Of a DNA stretch of 64,000 nucleotides, positions 23,146-33,683 are shown one piece after another. Source of the stretch: Helianthus annuus (Eukaryota > Streptophyta > Magnoliopsida > Asterales > Asteraceae); contig NC_035447.2 of NCBI RefSeq assembly GCF_002127325.2, forward strand, positions 30,315,249 through 30,379,248, in the 5' to 3' direction. Under the pieces are notes generated by a model, which saw nothing but the letters and a program-made list of their open reading frames with translations, was not told where the DNA came from and ran no database searches. How positions within the stretch are numbered: position 1 is the stretch's first letter; each line of letters opens with the position of its first letter. The position numbers and the translations under genes were made by a program.

Positions 23146-24195
23146 CATGTTAGTTATTTGTTAACTTCTGGTAAGGAAACGTTTAAAACTAGAGTCAACG
23201 AATCATGTGTTAATAGGAATATTAAAGAATTATCAGACTTAAATATCATTAGTAAGTGACTGTCTAATTAATTTATCCAACTGTTCTTTATAATAATGGA
23301 TAGTCTCGTTGCTTATGCCTAGTCTAATGACATAATTATGCATTGAGATTTTCCCTTGAAGAACCTTAAAGTTGGAATTAGCACTTGTAATTTGTCTATG
23401 GACCTTAGAATAATCCTCTTTTAAACTATTAGTGGTTGTAAGGTGAATAACATCTTATTTTCCAGTTTCAAACATTTATTTCTATGTACATATGTTGCTT
23501 ATCAACACACTCATTATACTTTGGTATTTTTGAGTGTTATAATTGATTTATAAGGCATCAAATTGTGCAAATGGAAAACTTAGTATGTAATGTACTGGAA
23601 AAATGTACTTATTTCCATGCGTAAGCCCTTAACTTTATGGGTCATTGTATTGTACATTATTATGTATTCACATATACACTTATCTTTATAGTTTATAATT
23701 TTAAATGAAGGCATGCATCTTAGGAGCTCTTGTGATTATTCCACAATAATAGATTAGTCTTAGGAAAAACTTAATCTGGAATAACCTTTTAGTGATAACA
23801 CTTATGTTAGAGAGTTCTTGATTATCATAAGAGACATCATGTTCGATCTATCCTAATCATCATGCTCTACTTTTCTTCTGTAGTGCTTTATCAGAATAGA
23901 GCAATAGGATTATCGTGTCTTAAGAGATAATCAATGATTTAATTTAAGAGTTAATTCTTATAGAAACTTTAAGCAAAACATATTAGATTTAGGAATTAGA
24001 GTGGATGAGATATAGACTTATAGAAGAAAATTATAGTGAGTAAAAATTATGGGTACTAAGAATAAGGCAGACGAAATGATCATAAAAATTAATTAAGGGA
24101 TCATTAATATAAGGATCATTGTGTAAAGAGGTTGTGATATGTCTATTACTAACATCAAAATAATAGACTATTTAAAGTTCTACTTAAACGAAGAC

Positions 24196-24441
24196 AAATC
24201 AGCTTTGGCCAGAAGTGTAATCATTTAAGCATGTGTGCAAAGTGGTTGTAACAAATCAGCTTTGGCCAGAAATTGAAACAATCACTTTAGTTATGCACTC
24301 GTTAAGTATGCCATCTATGAAGGAATTAAATCAGCTTTGGCCAGATATTAAGACATTCATGTTTATGATGCACACTTAACATAGCTTTCGTAATACTTGA
24401 ACGATAAATAGATGCATCAAATCAGCTTTGGCCAGAAGTGA
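24196..24441. repeat. Four dispersed copies of AAATCAGCTTTGGCCAGA
   Basis: The 18-base phrase AAATCAGCTTTGGCCAGA occurs four times, near 24197, 24256, 24326 and 24419, all in the same orientation and separated by unrelated AT-rich sequence of different lengths. Spacing is irregular, so this is not a simple tandem repeat. Confidence 0.85.
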
Positions 24442-24654
24442 TACATCAAAAGCTCATTCAAGTTAAGCCATTTTGGTTTTGTAAAACATTACTTGATCCT
24501 TATTAATTTGCTAAGTAATTACAAAAACCAATTATTTAGTAGCAAACCACATGGGGGTGTAGGGGGACAGCATGCCCCCGCACGGGGTTCGGGACGGAGC
24601 CCCGAGCTAAATCTTAGTTCACATTAAACAGCCTAAAATAATGAGGTTTCAAGT

Positions 24655-25170
24655 GAGATCTCGAGTCAGGTCTTGACTGAGTTATGAGATCTCGAGTCAG
24701 TTATGGGGTCTCGAGTGAGATCTCGAGTCAAGTCTCGACTCAACTTGTAAAAATTATGAGGTCTCGACTCATTAAGGTCTCGAGTCGTAACCTCAGTCTC
24801 GAGTCGTAATCATGGTCTCGACTACTGTGTTTTATGAGATCTCGAGTGCTTGATGAGATCTCGAGTCGCAACCATGGTCTCGAGTTGTGACCTTATGGTC
24901 TCGAGTTGTAGCTTTATGGTCTCGAGTCGCAACCTTATGGTCTCGAGTTGTGACCTTATGGTCTCGAGTCGAGACCTTTGTCTCGAGTTGTAAAGATTGA
25001 AGCCCTTAGTCGAAACCTCAGTGGTCTCGAGTCGAGACCTTATGATCTCAAGTCGAAATCGTTGTATCGAGTTATAAACATTTGAGAACACTTATGCTTT
25101 CGAGTAGAGTCCTTATGGTCTCGAGTAGAGACCTTTTGGTCTTGAGTCGTTATACAAATGATCTCGAAAC
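24655..25170. repeat. Degenerate tandem array built on TCTCGAGT
   Basis: About sixteen exact TCTCGAGT cores in roughly 500 bp. The clearest part (24860-24980) repeats a unit of about 24 bp, of the type TTATGGTCTCGAGTYG plus NRACC. The core is an XhoI-like palindrome (CTCGAG). Translation on the minus strand gives a spurious RLETIRSQLET-type peptide repeat. Confidence 0.88.
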
Positions 25171-25673
25171 TCCTGTTAACAGTTGTTAGGGTGATAAGTT
25201 TGAAATTAGAATTTTAAGGGATCTGGTATATTTTATTTCCTGTTTTAAAAGATATTTTATATTTATCCAATAATTTCGAAAATTATATCTAATAACATTA
25301 ACATATTTTTCAAAATCTTAAGGGATAAAAATTAATCAAATACAGGAAAAACACCATCTAATCCTTAATTCATTCCAAAATAAGGGAATTTATTCGAATT
25401 TCACTAAGAACATGAAGAACCCTAATAAATAAAATAATAATTCTGGAACCCGAAACCTGAAATTTAAGGCTTTGTTTTATACAAATTTCGGACAGTTAAG
25501 ATTTACCATTATGATTCCGAGTCATTAAAAAAACATTCTTTTCCCCGAAACTGAGGACTCGAGTTATGTGACTCGAAACCGGCTATGAATTTAATTAGGC
25601 TTTTAAAATTCCGTTTTCCAGATTTCAATCCCAGAATTAATGGATACGAAAACAGAACTGACTAATCAACATA

Positions 25674-25686
25674 TGCTCTGATACCA
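25674..25686 (-). promoter_or_regulatory. Primer-binding site, initiator tRNA-Met type
   Basis: The plus strand reads TGCTCTGATACCA, the reverse complement of TGGTATCAGAGCA, two bases from the TG start of the LTR at 25689. It defines a minus-strand element extending to the left. Confidence 0.85.
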
Positions 25687-25688
25687 CA

Positions 25689-26212
25689 TGTTGGTCATTT
25701 CTGTTTAGACATAATGGAAAACATATAAACATACCTTTGATTGCATCAGTACAGGCCAGCAGAGAATCCAGATGGAGATGCAGCAACAGTGTTTGACATG
25801 ATTGTCAGATTGATCTGGTTCCTCCTTAGGGTGCAATCTATTGATGGTGATGAAGAAAACCGAATATGGGAGTTCGGTTATGGAGAGGAGGTCGAATATG
25901 ATGTTATGAGTAATTAGGTTATATGTCTAACCCTAGAACCTCTACATAAGTCTCCTTATATATGCACCTAGAAGGAAACCCTAATTAGTTAATAAGGGTA
26001 ATTAGGCCCATCAACAATTACCAACTAATTATTTAATATGATTGTTATATATTTTGATCCATATAATGTAAATGATTACAATGGCTACTAGATTAAATAT
26101 AAAATAAATATATTTAATCTTACAAAAGAAAGAAAGTGGGTGTTGATTAATCAACAAAATTCGTAATTCAATAAGCCAGTGGGTGTTGAGATTATGAGCC
26201 ACAGGTACAACA
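25689..26212 (-). repeat. 5' LTR (524 bp) of the minus-strand element
   Basis: It runs from TGTTGGTC next to the primer site to GTACAACA, giving matched TGTTG...CAACA ends. On the minus strand a TATATAAGG box is present around 25955-25962. The size suits a Ty1/copia LTR. No second copy is in the window. Confidence 0.6.
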
Positions 26213-26472
26213 TCCTATTTTGGCTTATGATTGAAGTTTCTAGGATTTTGAAATTTGGGGGGTTTTTGATTTGTGGGTTTTGAAATTAGGGAGAGGGTGT
26301 GGGGTGTGTGGTGTGGGGTGTGGGGTGCGGGTTGTGTTGTGCTGGTTGGGTGGTGGTGGTGAACCAGTGGTGGCTGGTTGTGAGGGGTGGGTGGATGGTG
26401 GTGGCAGGTGGGAATGGTGGTTGAGAGGGAGAGGAAGAGGGGAGAAAAGAGTGTTTTAGTTTTTGTTATATA
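26213..26472. other. G-rich strand-asymmetric spacer
   Basis: The plus strand from about 26255 to 26455 is dominated by GGTGTGGGGTGT, GGTGGTGGTG and GGGAGAGGAAGAGGGG-type runs. No gene is supported; the 62-residue frame here is compositional. The minus strand would read like a CT/CA-rich plant leader. Confidence 0.6.
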
Positions 26473-26503
26473 CTAGGTGTTGCCCCGCCCGCGTTGCGGG
26501 GCG
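26473..26503 (-). mobile_element. Helitron 3' terminus (CTAG plus hairpin)
   Basis: On the minus strand a GC hairpin (CCCCGC...GCGGGG, plus 26483-26502) is followed after a few bases by CTAG (26473-26476) and a T. This is the layout of plant Helitron 3' ends. The body would extend to the right, through the CGTAATTTT-type array. The matching 5' TC end was not identified. Confidence 0.6.
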
Positions 26504-26579
26504 ATAGCCGAATAATTTTCAACCAACTAAAAAAACAGTACCATAGTTTTGCTAGAAAGAAAAAGTAAAAAGAGTGTTA

Positions 26580-26749
26580 GGCAGCTCCTTCACACGATTT
26601 TTAGCTGGGGGCAAAGTCATATTTTTATTTTTACTTGTGGGAAAAATTAAATTTTTTCCCAAGGATAAAATCCTAATTTTTAGCTTGGGGAAAACAATAA
26701 TTTTATTTTGCATTAGGGGCAAAAAAAACGTAATTTTGAATTGAGTGTG
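26580..26749. repeat. Degenerate GGGCAAAAxCGTAATTTT array, left part
   Basis: Repeated phrases of the type GCTGGGGGCAAA, CGTAATTTTGAA at about 25-33 bp spacing. The array is cut by the gag-protease element (target duplication GTGTG, 26745-26749 and 35245-35249) and continues at 35250. Confidence 0.75.
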
Positions 26750-28289
26750 TGATACGTGGTTGAAAACCGGTGATCGTTTATGCTTAAGTTGATGTTTTTA
26801 CGTAGCTTTTAATCTTGAATAGCCTACTTTTAATGGGATTTGTATTTTACAGGTCTAAAAGAGTTTAAGGAGCTAAACGGAGCACCGGGACGCGAAACGG
26901 ATCAACCGGGGATGTGAAATGAAGAAAACCGGGTTAATCACTAAGATTGGATGTATTTTGGGGAATGTTGATGGATTTAAAATGAATATATTAGAAGATG
27001 GCATGATAGAGGGCTGAATTACGAGAACGTGGGCGAAAACGGTGAGTAAAACGGAGCTATAACGAAGAAGTTATGAAGAAAACAGTTTTGGACCAAACCG
27101 ACAAAACCAGGCAGCGTCGGGGACGCCCAAAAGGGCCGTCGGCGACGCCCTCTGGATTGTTCCGTCGGCCAGAAACCTCCGTAAACAGCTAATTAAGCCG
27201 TCGGGCGAAACTGAGACTTCCAAGGGCCGTCGGGGACGCCCTAAATGGCCGTCGGCGACGCCACCTGCATTCTCATATCGCGAAAAACTTGATTTTTGAG
27301 TTGGGGACGAGTTATAACATCAATTTTGACCAAGAAACGGGGGTTACACTCTATTTTTAAGTTAGAAACACATCTTGGAGCCATTACTCATCATCTATCA
27401 CCTACCATTCAATCATCAACATCTCCTACCCGAATCAAGAATCATCCATCATCATTCAAGGCAATCTTGATTCCTAACCCTAGTTCACCCAATCATTCAC
27501 CATTCCACCATCACCATCCATCACCAACCTTCATCATTCATCAATCATCCAATCAAGCTTCAAGATGACTCCATCCGCATTCCAAACATCCGGTGATCAA
27601 GCTTCGTCAACCATGAGCGGCTAATCATCTCGGTTTCACCCCGGTGTAGGTAGTTGTTGATTCTAAGGTTTCGAATTGTTCTTGTTTTAACTTAGTGACA
27701 ATTTGTATTTGATTTTTGAAACTCTTGATAAATAGTGTTACATTTGTTGCGAATTCGTGAATTGTCGAGCGATGTTAAAAGCTATGACTTCGCGAAACGG
27801 TGATATGTAATTGTGCATTATCATTGTTAGGATTTACTTGTGTTGATTACAAAGTGTCTTTTTGTCCGTTCTTCGGGGCGTTGATAGTTAGTAGCACCTA
27901 AGTCACGGTACACTAAATCCGTTAATCGAATGCATTTGAGTTGAAACTAAAACTTGTAGAAATCCTAGATTAATAATTACCGAAACCGGGTGTGATTCCT
28001 TTTATTTATTATTGTTCTAGTAATCATTTTCTTGCAATCATTAATTAGTATTTGTCAATCATTCTCATCAATCCATTTAGTTAAAAAAAAATCATATCTT
28101 TCTATTAAACGAAAACCCAAAAATACTTTAGCAAGCTTCATAAATTGTGATAATTGTTTATAATTCATTCGAATCCATACACAAACCACATACTCTTCGT
28201 GGATCGACCCCTTACTACCACTAACACATTGTTAAGGGTAATTTGGGCTTATAAATATTATCTTTGACCGGAGCGCGACACTCCGATCA
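26750..28289 (+). repeat. 5' LTR of the gag-protease element
   Basis: A 1540-bp LTR, TGATACGTGG...CTCCGATCA. It carries a GC-rich cassette at about 27115-27265 where CCGTCGGSGACGCC-like phrases recur at least four times, and a CAT/CCA-rich leader-like stretch at 27380-27560. Confidence 0.95.
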
Positions 28290-28294
28290 AATTT

Positions 28295-28312
28295 TGGCGC
28301 CGTTGCCGGGGA
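28295..28312 (+). promoter_or_regulatory. Primer-binding site, tRNA-Asp type
   Basis: TGGCGCCGTTGCCGGGGA begins five bases after the LTR end. This primer is known from Athila-lineage elements. Confidence 0.9.
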
Positions 28313-28445
28313 GTGCGTGCGCTTTGTGTTTGGATATTGTTTGAATTTTTTGTAATTAACTGTTTAATTTGTTTAGCTTTCTTTTTGTACTTGTCTTTTT
28401 TTTTGTTACGCGGGGTGTGTTACTTGTGCAGGTTACAGGTAGTGC

Positions 28446-31400
28446 ATGCATACGCGAAACTCCAGGAGGACTTCACCTTTAGTCTACGAACCGGAAATCG
28501 AAAGAGTAGCAAGAAGAAACCGAACAAGCCGGTTAGAAGCAACCCTTGCTTCTAATCAAACCAACCAAACACCACAACTCACACCAACCATTGAAACCAA
28601 TTCAATGGCAAACCAAAACTCCAACCAAAACCAGAACCAATATCAATACCGAAGTAACTTCAATCCCGCTCAAAACGCCCAACCTATACCTCAAGAGCAA
28701 CCGGGTGGTAACGTCAACTCTAGACCACCCACACCACCTTTCAGAAACCAAAATCCCAATAACAACCAACGAACACCCCAACAACAAAACCTTCATCGAC
28801 AAGCTTCTTTACCCATCAACCTTGATGATGGGTATGTCAATTCCGATCGTAGAGGTAATCGTGATCGTGGCAATCCCGCGGATGAAGACCCATTTTTCAA
28901 TATTGATGACTTGAGGAATGCAATCCCCGATGACGAACCTTATAGTGTTCCCGGTTATCAATCGCCGGAACATGTAAGCATTCATACAGAAAACTCGGAT
29001 GATGGGGGTTACTATGATGATCGAGTGGACGATGATGAAGATTGGGGATACATAAATCGGGGTAATGGCCATAATGCAAGAAGATATGAAGATGAAGAAT
29101 TTGGCTATCAAAATGCCAACTACGTTGGGGATGACGATTATGGTTATGGGGAAGGAAGAAATGATGGTTACGAGAACAACCGTCAACCACGAAATGATTA
29201 TCAACGAAACCGGAATGGTGGGGGTCGCAACAATAACAACAATGCTCACCATAACCGGATCCCTCATTTTGTGGGGGTGGCAATCAAAGAGGTAACCAAG
29301 GTAGGAATCAAGGAAGGGATGAGAGAAGGGATGATAGAAGGAATGAAAGAAGAGATGATAGAAGGGATAACCGAAGAGTGGGTGATCAAGAAGTTAACGG
29401 TCCCTATCGTCGTCAACAGCCTCCATGGGGAGTGAATGATCATTTTAGGCCGGTGGTCACCGAAAATGATTCACCAATCGTTTGTGAGAGGAGGATGTTT
29501 GATTGTAAACCACATTACATCAACATACTTCCTCATTTTAATGGAAGGTCTAACGACGAACCGTACACACATTTGGCGGAGTTTTCTTCCATTTGCAACA
29601 CTATTGGGGGGCATAACTTCGCACTAGAGGAGGTCAAACTTCGCTTGTTCCAATTTTCATTGAAAGACAAAGCGAAGCAATGGTTCCTTACACTTCCGGC
29701 CAATAGCATTCGCACATGGGGAGAAATGCAACAAGCTTTTCTGGATGAGTATTATTCAATGGCAAAGACCGACGATGCTCGTGATGAAATTAGGTCTTTT
29801 TGCCAATTTTCGGGCGAACCGTTGCATGAAGCCTTCACAAGATTTAGGGAGTTGATGCGAAAGTGCCCACATCATCAAATAGAAAAGTGGGAATTGGTCA
29901 AATGCTTTGTACGGGGTTTGGACGACAACACATGGAACCGACTTGAATCAACGAGCAATGGGACCCTTCTAAGCAACCATGAAGATGATGATTGGGAGTT
30001 TTTGGAGCGGATGAGCAAACGGTCGAAGGAAAAGGAATCGGCCGACCGAGCCAAAAAGCACCCTACCTCAAGGTCATGGCCCGATCGTGATGCAAGTTCT
30101 AAGGATCGGATTGATATGTTGGAGCGGGAATTGGCCCGCATGAAGAAGAAGGAAGTGGGTGCGGTACACTATAGCGTATGTGAAGAATGTGGTGACATCG
30201 GTCACCGGACCGAGAATTGTCAAGCCACCGTGGAGGTGAATCAAGTGTATGGGGACCGAAGGCAATATGATATGAACTCTAACACTTACCACCCCGGGTT
30301 GAGGAACCATCCTAACTTTAGGTATGGTAATGCCTCTAACCAAATGAATCCGAATTTCCAATCTGGAAGTCAAGGCGGGTATTCGCACCAAACTCGCCAA
30401 AGAGGTTACAACCAAGATGGTCACGGGTTGACGAATAATCAAGGAGGTGGTGGTGATTTGAATGCAAAGATGGATGCAATGCTTTCGATGATGCAAGAGT
30501 CCAAGAAAGAGAATGAAATTCGGGACAAATCGCATGAAGCATTAGCAAAACAAGTGGGCCAACTTGCGGAGGAAATGGCACAAATGAGGGGGAGCATGGG
30601 AAAGCTCCCAAGTGACACCACGGTGAACCCTAAGCATCAAAGTTCAAGCACGGGCAATGTGAGGAATGTGCATATTAGCGCGGTAAGTCTTCTTTCAAAT
30701 GATGAGGTTTGTAGTAGTGTTGAAAGCATTCCACCACAATGCGTTGATGGTGTAGTGGGAAATACAAGAGATGAGTTGGAAAGTAAAAATGAACAAGAAA
30801 CGATTTCACAAATTAAAATTGAAAAAATGAATAAAAATTCTTTTTGTGAAAATTGTTTAAATCAAATTAAACCGATTAATGCATCAAAAGTTGAGGAACG
30901 GTACCCACCGAAGGATGAGAGGTGGGAAAATTTTAAACAAGCAAAAATTAATTTACCGTTACTTGATAACATTAAAAAGGTTCCGGCTCATGTGGAATGC
31001 TTAAAGGAGTTAAGCATCGAAAAACGGCACAACAAATTACCCGAACCGGTTGATTTGATATCACATGTTAGTGCCGTTCTATCGAGTGCCATTCCTCAAA
31101 AAGCTCAAGATCCGGGAGATCCACTTATTCCAATTCAAATTGGAACCTTCAAAATTGAGAGGGCGCTCCTCGATCTTGGAGCTTGTGTGAGCATTTTACC
31201 TGGGAGTTTGTATGACCAATACGATTTTGGTCCATTAAAAAATTTTGATATTCCCGTGGTATTGGCCGATCAGACTCCCACGCATCCAAGGGGGATGGTG
31301 GAGGATGTGATTGTTAAGGTGGATGATTGCTACTACCCAGTTGACTTTTTGGTAGTAGACTATGTTGGGTGTGTTGAGGATACCCAACCGGTAGTTATCT

Positions 31401-31765
31401 TGGGTAGACCGTTCTTGGCAACTGCTAATGCCATAATAAATTGTGCAACGGGAACGGTAAGCATGAAGTTTGGGGACCGGGAATTAAATTTAAATGTTTT
31501 TCCAAATTTCACTAACCCGCTCGGTGAGGATAAGTGTCTTAAAAAGGACATGAATCCAAACAAAAAGGTGTGTGCTATGGTTGGTAGGTTTGGAGAAACA
31601 AAGAAGAAGACGGTCAAGAAAAAGAAGGCGAAGAAGTCACCTCTAGAAAAGAAGAAGGAAGAGGAGGTGAGGAAGTTTGGACCGTTTGGCAACAAATGGT
31701 ATGAATCACCGGTGGATGATTTCGAGGAGTTCGTAGGCGGCAAGCACGCCATTCGACCACCATGA
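28446..31765 (+). pseudogene. Gag-protease ORF of the Athila-like element, one apparent frameshift
   Basis: It begins at the ATG 28446 (MHTRNSRRTSPLVYEPEIER), continues through an N/Q-rich, then D/Y/G-rich segment, and shifts frame at or near the G5 run 29273-29277, where a Gly/Arg/Asn-rich stretch (GGGNQRGNQGRNQGR) opens in the new frame. From there it is open to 31765. The capsid-like block has EPYTHLAEFSSIC, LKDKAKQWFLTLP and MQQAFLDEYY. A zinc knuckle, CEECGDIGHRTENC, follows. The aspartic protease has the variant active site LLDLGACVSILP and PVVILGRPFL further on, and the C-terminus is lysine-rich (KKKTVKKKKAKK). No polymerase domain follows. Apart from the one shift, about 1,100 codons are uninterrupted, so the frameshift may be a sequencing error. 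Confidence 0.85.
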
Positions 31766-33683
31766 GGTGGTAAGTCAGTTGTTGTTGTATATTTTCTTTC
31801 GCAATTAGTTTTAGTTTTTCTTTGTACTTTTGTTGTTGTATGACGTTGTTATTTCATTTTAGTAGTTAAATGAACGTTGTGGGTGTGTTCCCTATATAAC
31901 CCTCACGAGACCTACTCGTCCTCCCAAGCTATTGGGGGGTTTAAAAGGGCTTGTTGCATACGCTAAATGCAACCGTGATTCCTACGAAAGTGAGTTAGGA
32001 TTTGTTATTGTTGTACATTATTTTTCCACAAAAATCAAGGTAATTTAACGCATGATTTGGTAACACTTTCATAAAAATGGTAGAACTAAGTACCTAACAA
32101 ATTTCAATGGTTGTGAGAAGCATGCTTCTACACAAGGGTTAAAATTTGTAGGTATATCATGTTCGAGGGATGACCTTTTTTGTGAAGAGAAGAAGAAGAC
32201 AGGAGCATCTAGCGAAAAAAAAAATCAGGTGCATGCGTTTCCTTTTTACCTTGATTTTTTAGATTAGTAATAAGTGGATTGTAATTGTATATTATTTTTC
32301 GGGGTGGAATTTTTGGGAAGTTAGCCGTGTCACATCCCTTGTGCATTTTAAAACTCTGGTTCTTACACATTGAGGACAATGTTTACCTCAAGTGTGGGGA
32401 TGGGGGAGTAGTAAAAGTTTTCGATTTTGACCCGTTCATTTAAACACTACACATTGAGGACAAAGTTTACCTCAAGTGTGGGGATGGGGGAAAATTTCAA
32501 AAAAATTTTCAAAAATGTCTTGTTTCGAAAGCGATCTTAAAGCACAAGTAACTAAGTCAACGAGGGATGTCACAACCCATTTGGTCTTTTGTCATGGTCA
32601 AGTTCAAATTAATAGCATGACGGGTATTTAGCGGGTGGTTATTTGGGAATAATCCGCCTAAGAAACTAGTATATCATGCATATCACATATCATACCCTTA
32701 TACGTGAGGTTTGAGCCACTTTTATATCATAGAGCTACATTTACATGTTTCTTTGTTGAGTGGACCATTAGTCGCGTATTGTAGAACTTGCAACTTTTGA
32801 TACGTTCGAGACCATAGACCGAATACAAGCAAGAGAATGATTAAGGCATTAGGTAAACCTTTTCCTTTTACACCATTTTTATATCCTTACCCAAAATTAT
32901 CCCCTAGTAGCCAACTTTGAGCCTAAACCTTTCGTTTGACCACCTTATAGCCCATAACCTTAAACCTTTTTCTTTTAAACCCGTGTGATGGAAATTCGAT
33001 TATAGGAGTCGAGTTTGTATAGTTGTATTTGATTGTTTGCATAAAAAAAGAGCAAAATCAGAAAATGTTATGAAAAAGAATTGAAAATCATTGAGAAAAG
33101 GACAAAAAAAAAAACGAAGTTAGTGGTTGTTGAATAAAAGGCTAAAGTTGTTGCCTCGTAGTGATGTTTATAGTTTAGTTTTGTCTAGAGTAGTCATTTG
33201 TAATAAAAATCGAATTTTCATCACCTTAGCCATTTTATAATATCCGATTTCCTACCCGTAGCCTAGCCCCATTACAACCCTTACAAAGACCTTTTGACTT
33301 GTGCTTAGTATTCGTGATCAATGGTGGAGAATGATTGAGTTGCAAGCCTATGCGGGTACGTGTTCTAATCGGTTTTGAACGATTAATTAGTGAAGTCCTA
33401 ATACATTGTAAACATTAGCTAATTTATAAGCCGAGTGGAGAGAACATTGTGAGGGATATGCATGATTTGTTGGTTTCACGGACGGGTTAATCTTGGATAA
33501 CCATTTTTATATGTGAATTCACTTTACCGTTAAATATGTTGAAAATTGTAAAGAGTCTGAACTTTAGTATGACAATTGACCTTAACCTTCGTCTCGAGAA
33601 TGGGGAGTGTATTATTTGTTCGACCCACGTGAAAGTGAAAAACAGATTTGCTTGAGGGCAAGCAAACGACAAGTGTGGGGATG
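31766..33683 (+). other. 3' non-coding region of the gag-protease element
   Basis: About 1.9 kb without coding signal, where autonomous relatives would carry polymerase and env-like regions. It contains two close copies of ACATTGAGGACAAxGTTTACC followed by TCAAGTGTGGGGATGGGGG (about 32367-32409 and 32452-32491), each resembling the true polypurine tract at 33671-33683. Confidence 0.8.

Larger units (their letters stand above)
22580..25673 (-). mobile_element. Non-coding internal region of a tRNA-Met-primed retroelement (LARD-like)
   Basis: About 3.1 kb without a credible ORF, lying on the internal side of the primer site at 25674-25686 and so probably the interior of the minus-strand element whose 5' LTR is 25689-26212. 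It holds a perfect 125-bp tandem duplication, four scattered copies of an 18-base phrase and a TCTCGAGT-based array. No second LTR is visible toward 22580, so the left end is truncated or outside recognition. The description as a large retrotransposon derivative is inference from the lack of coding capacity. Confidence 0.45.

Noticed and set aside
24196..24441. Repeat-spacer pattern resembling a CRISPR array
   Set aside because: Only four copies of 18 bases, spacers of very different lengths, no cas genes, and the context is a plant nuclear retroelement.
24822..25091. 89-residue minus-strand frame with RLETIRSQLET repeats, looking like a repeat protein
   Set aside because: It is the translation of the TCTCGAGT tandem array; unit length near a multiple of three keeps it open, and there is no flanking gene structure.
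29273..29277. Programmed ribosomal frameshift at the G5 run
   Set aside because: No slippery heptamer of the usual form is evident, and similar breaks occur at homopolymers in two unrelated elements, so an indel or error is simpler.
28809..29283. Minus-strand frames of 128-152 residues rich in His/Ile
   Set aside because: Antisense shadows of the biased N/Q/D-rich gag region.
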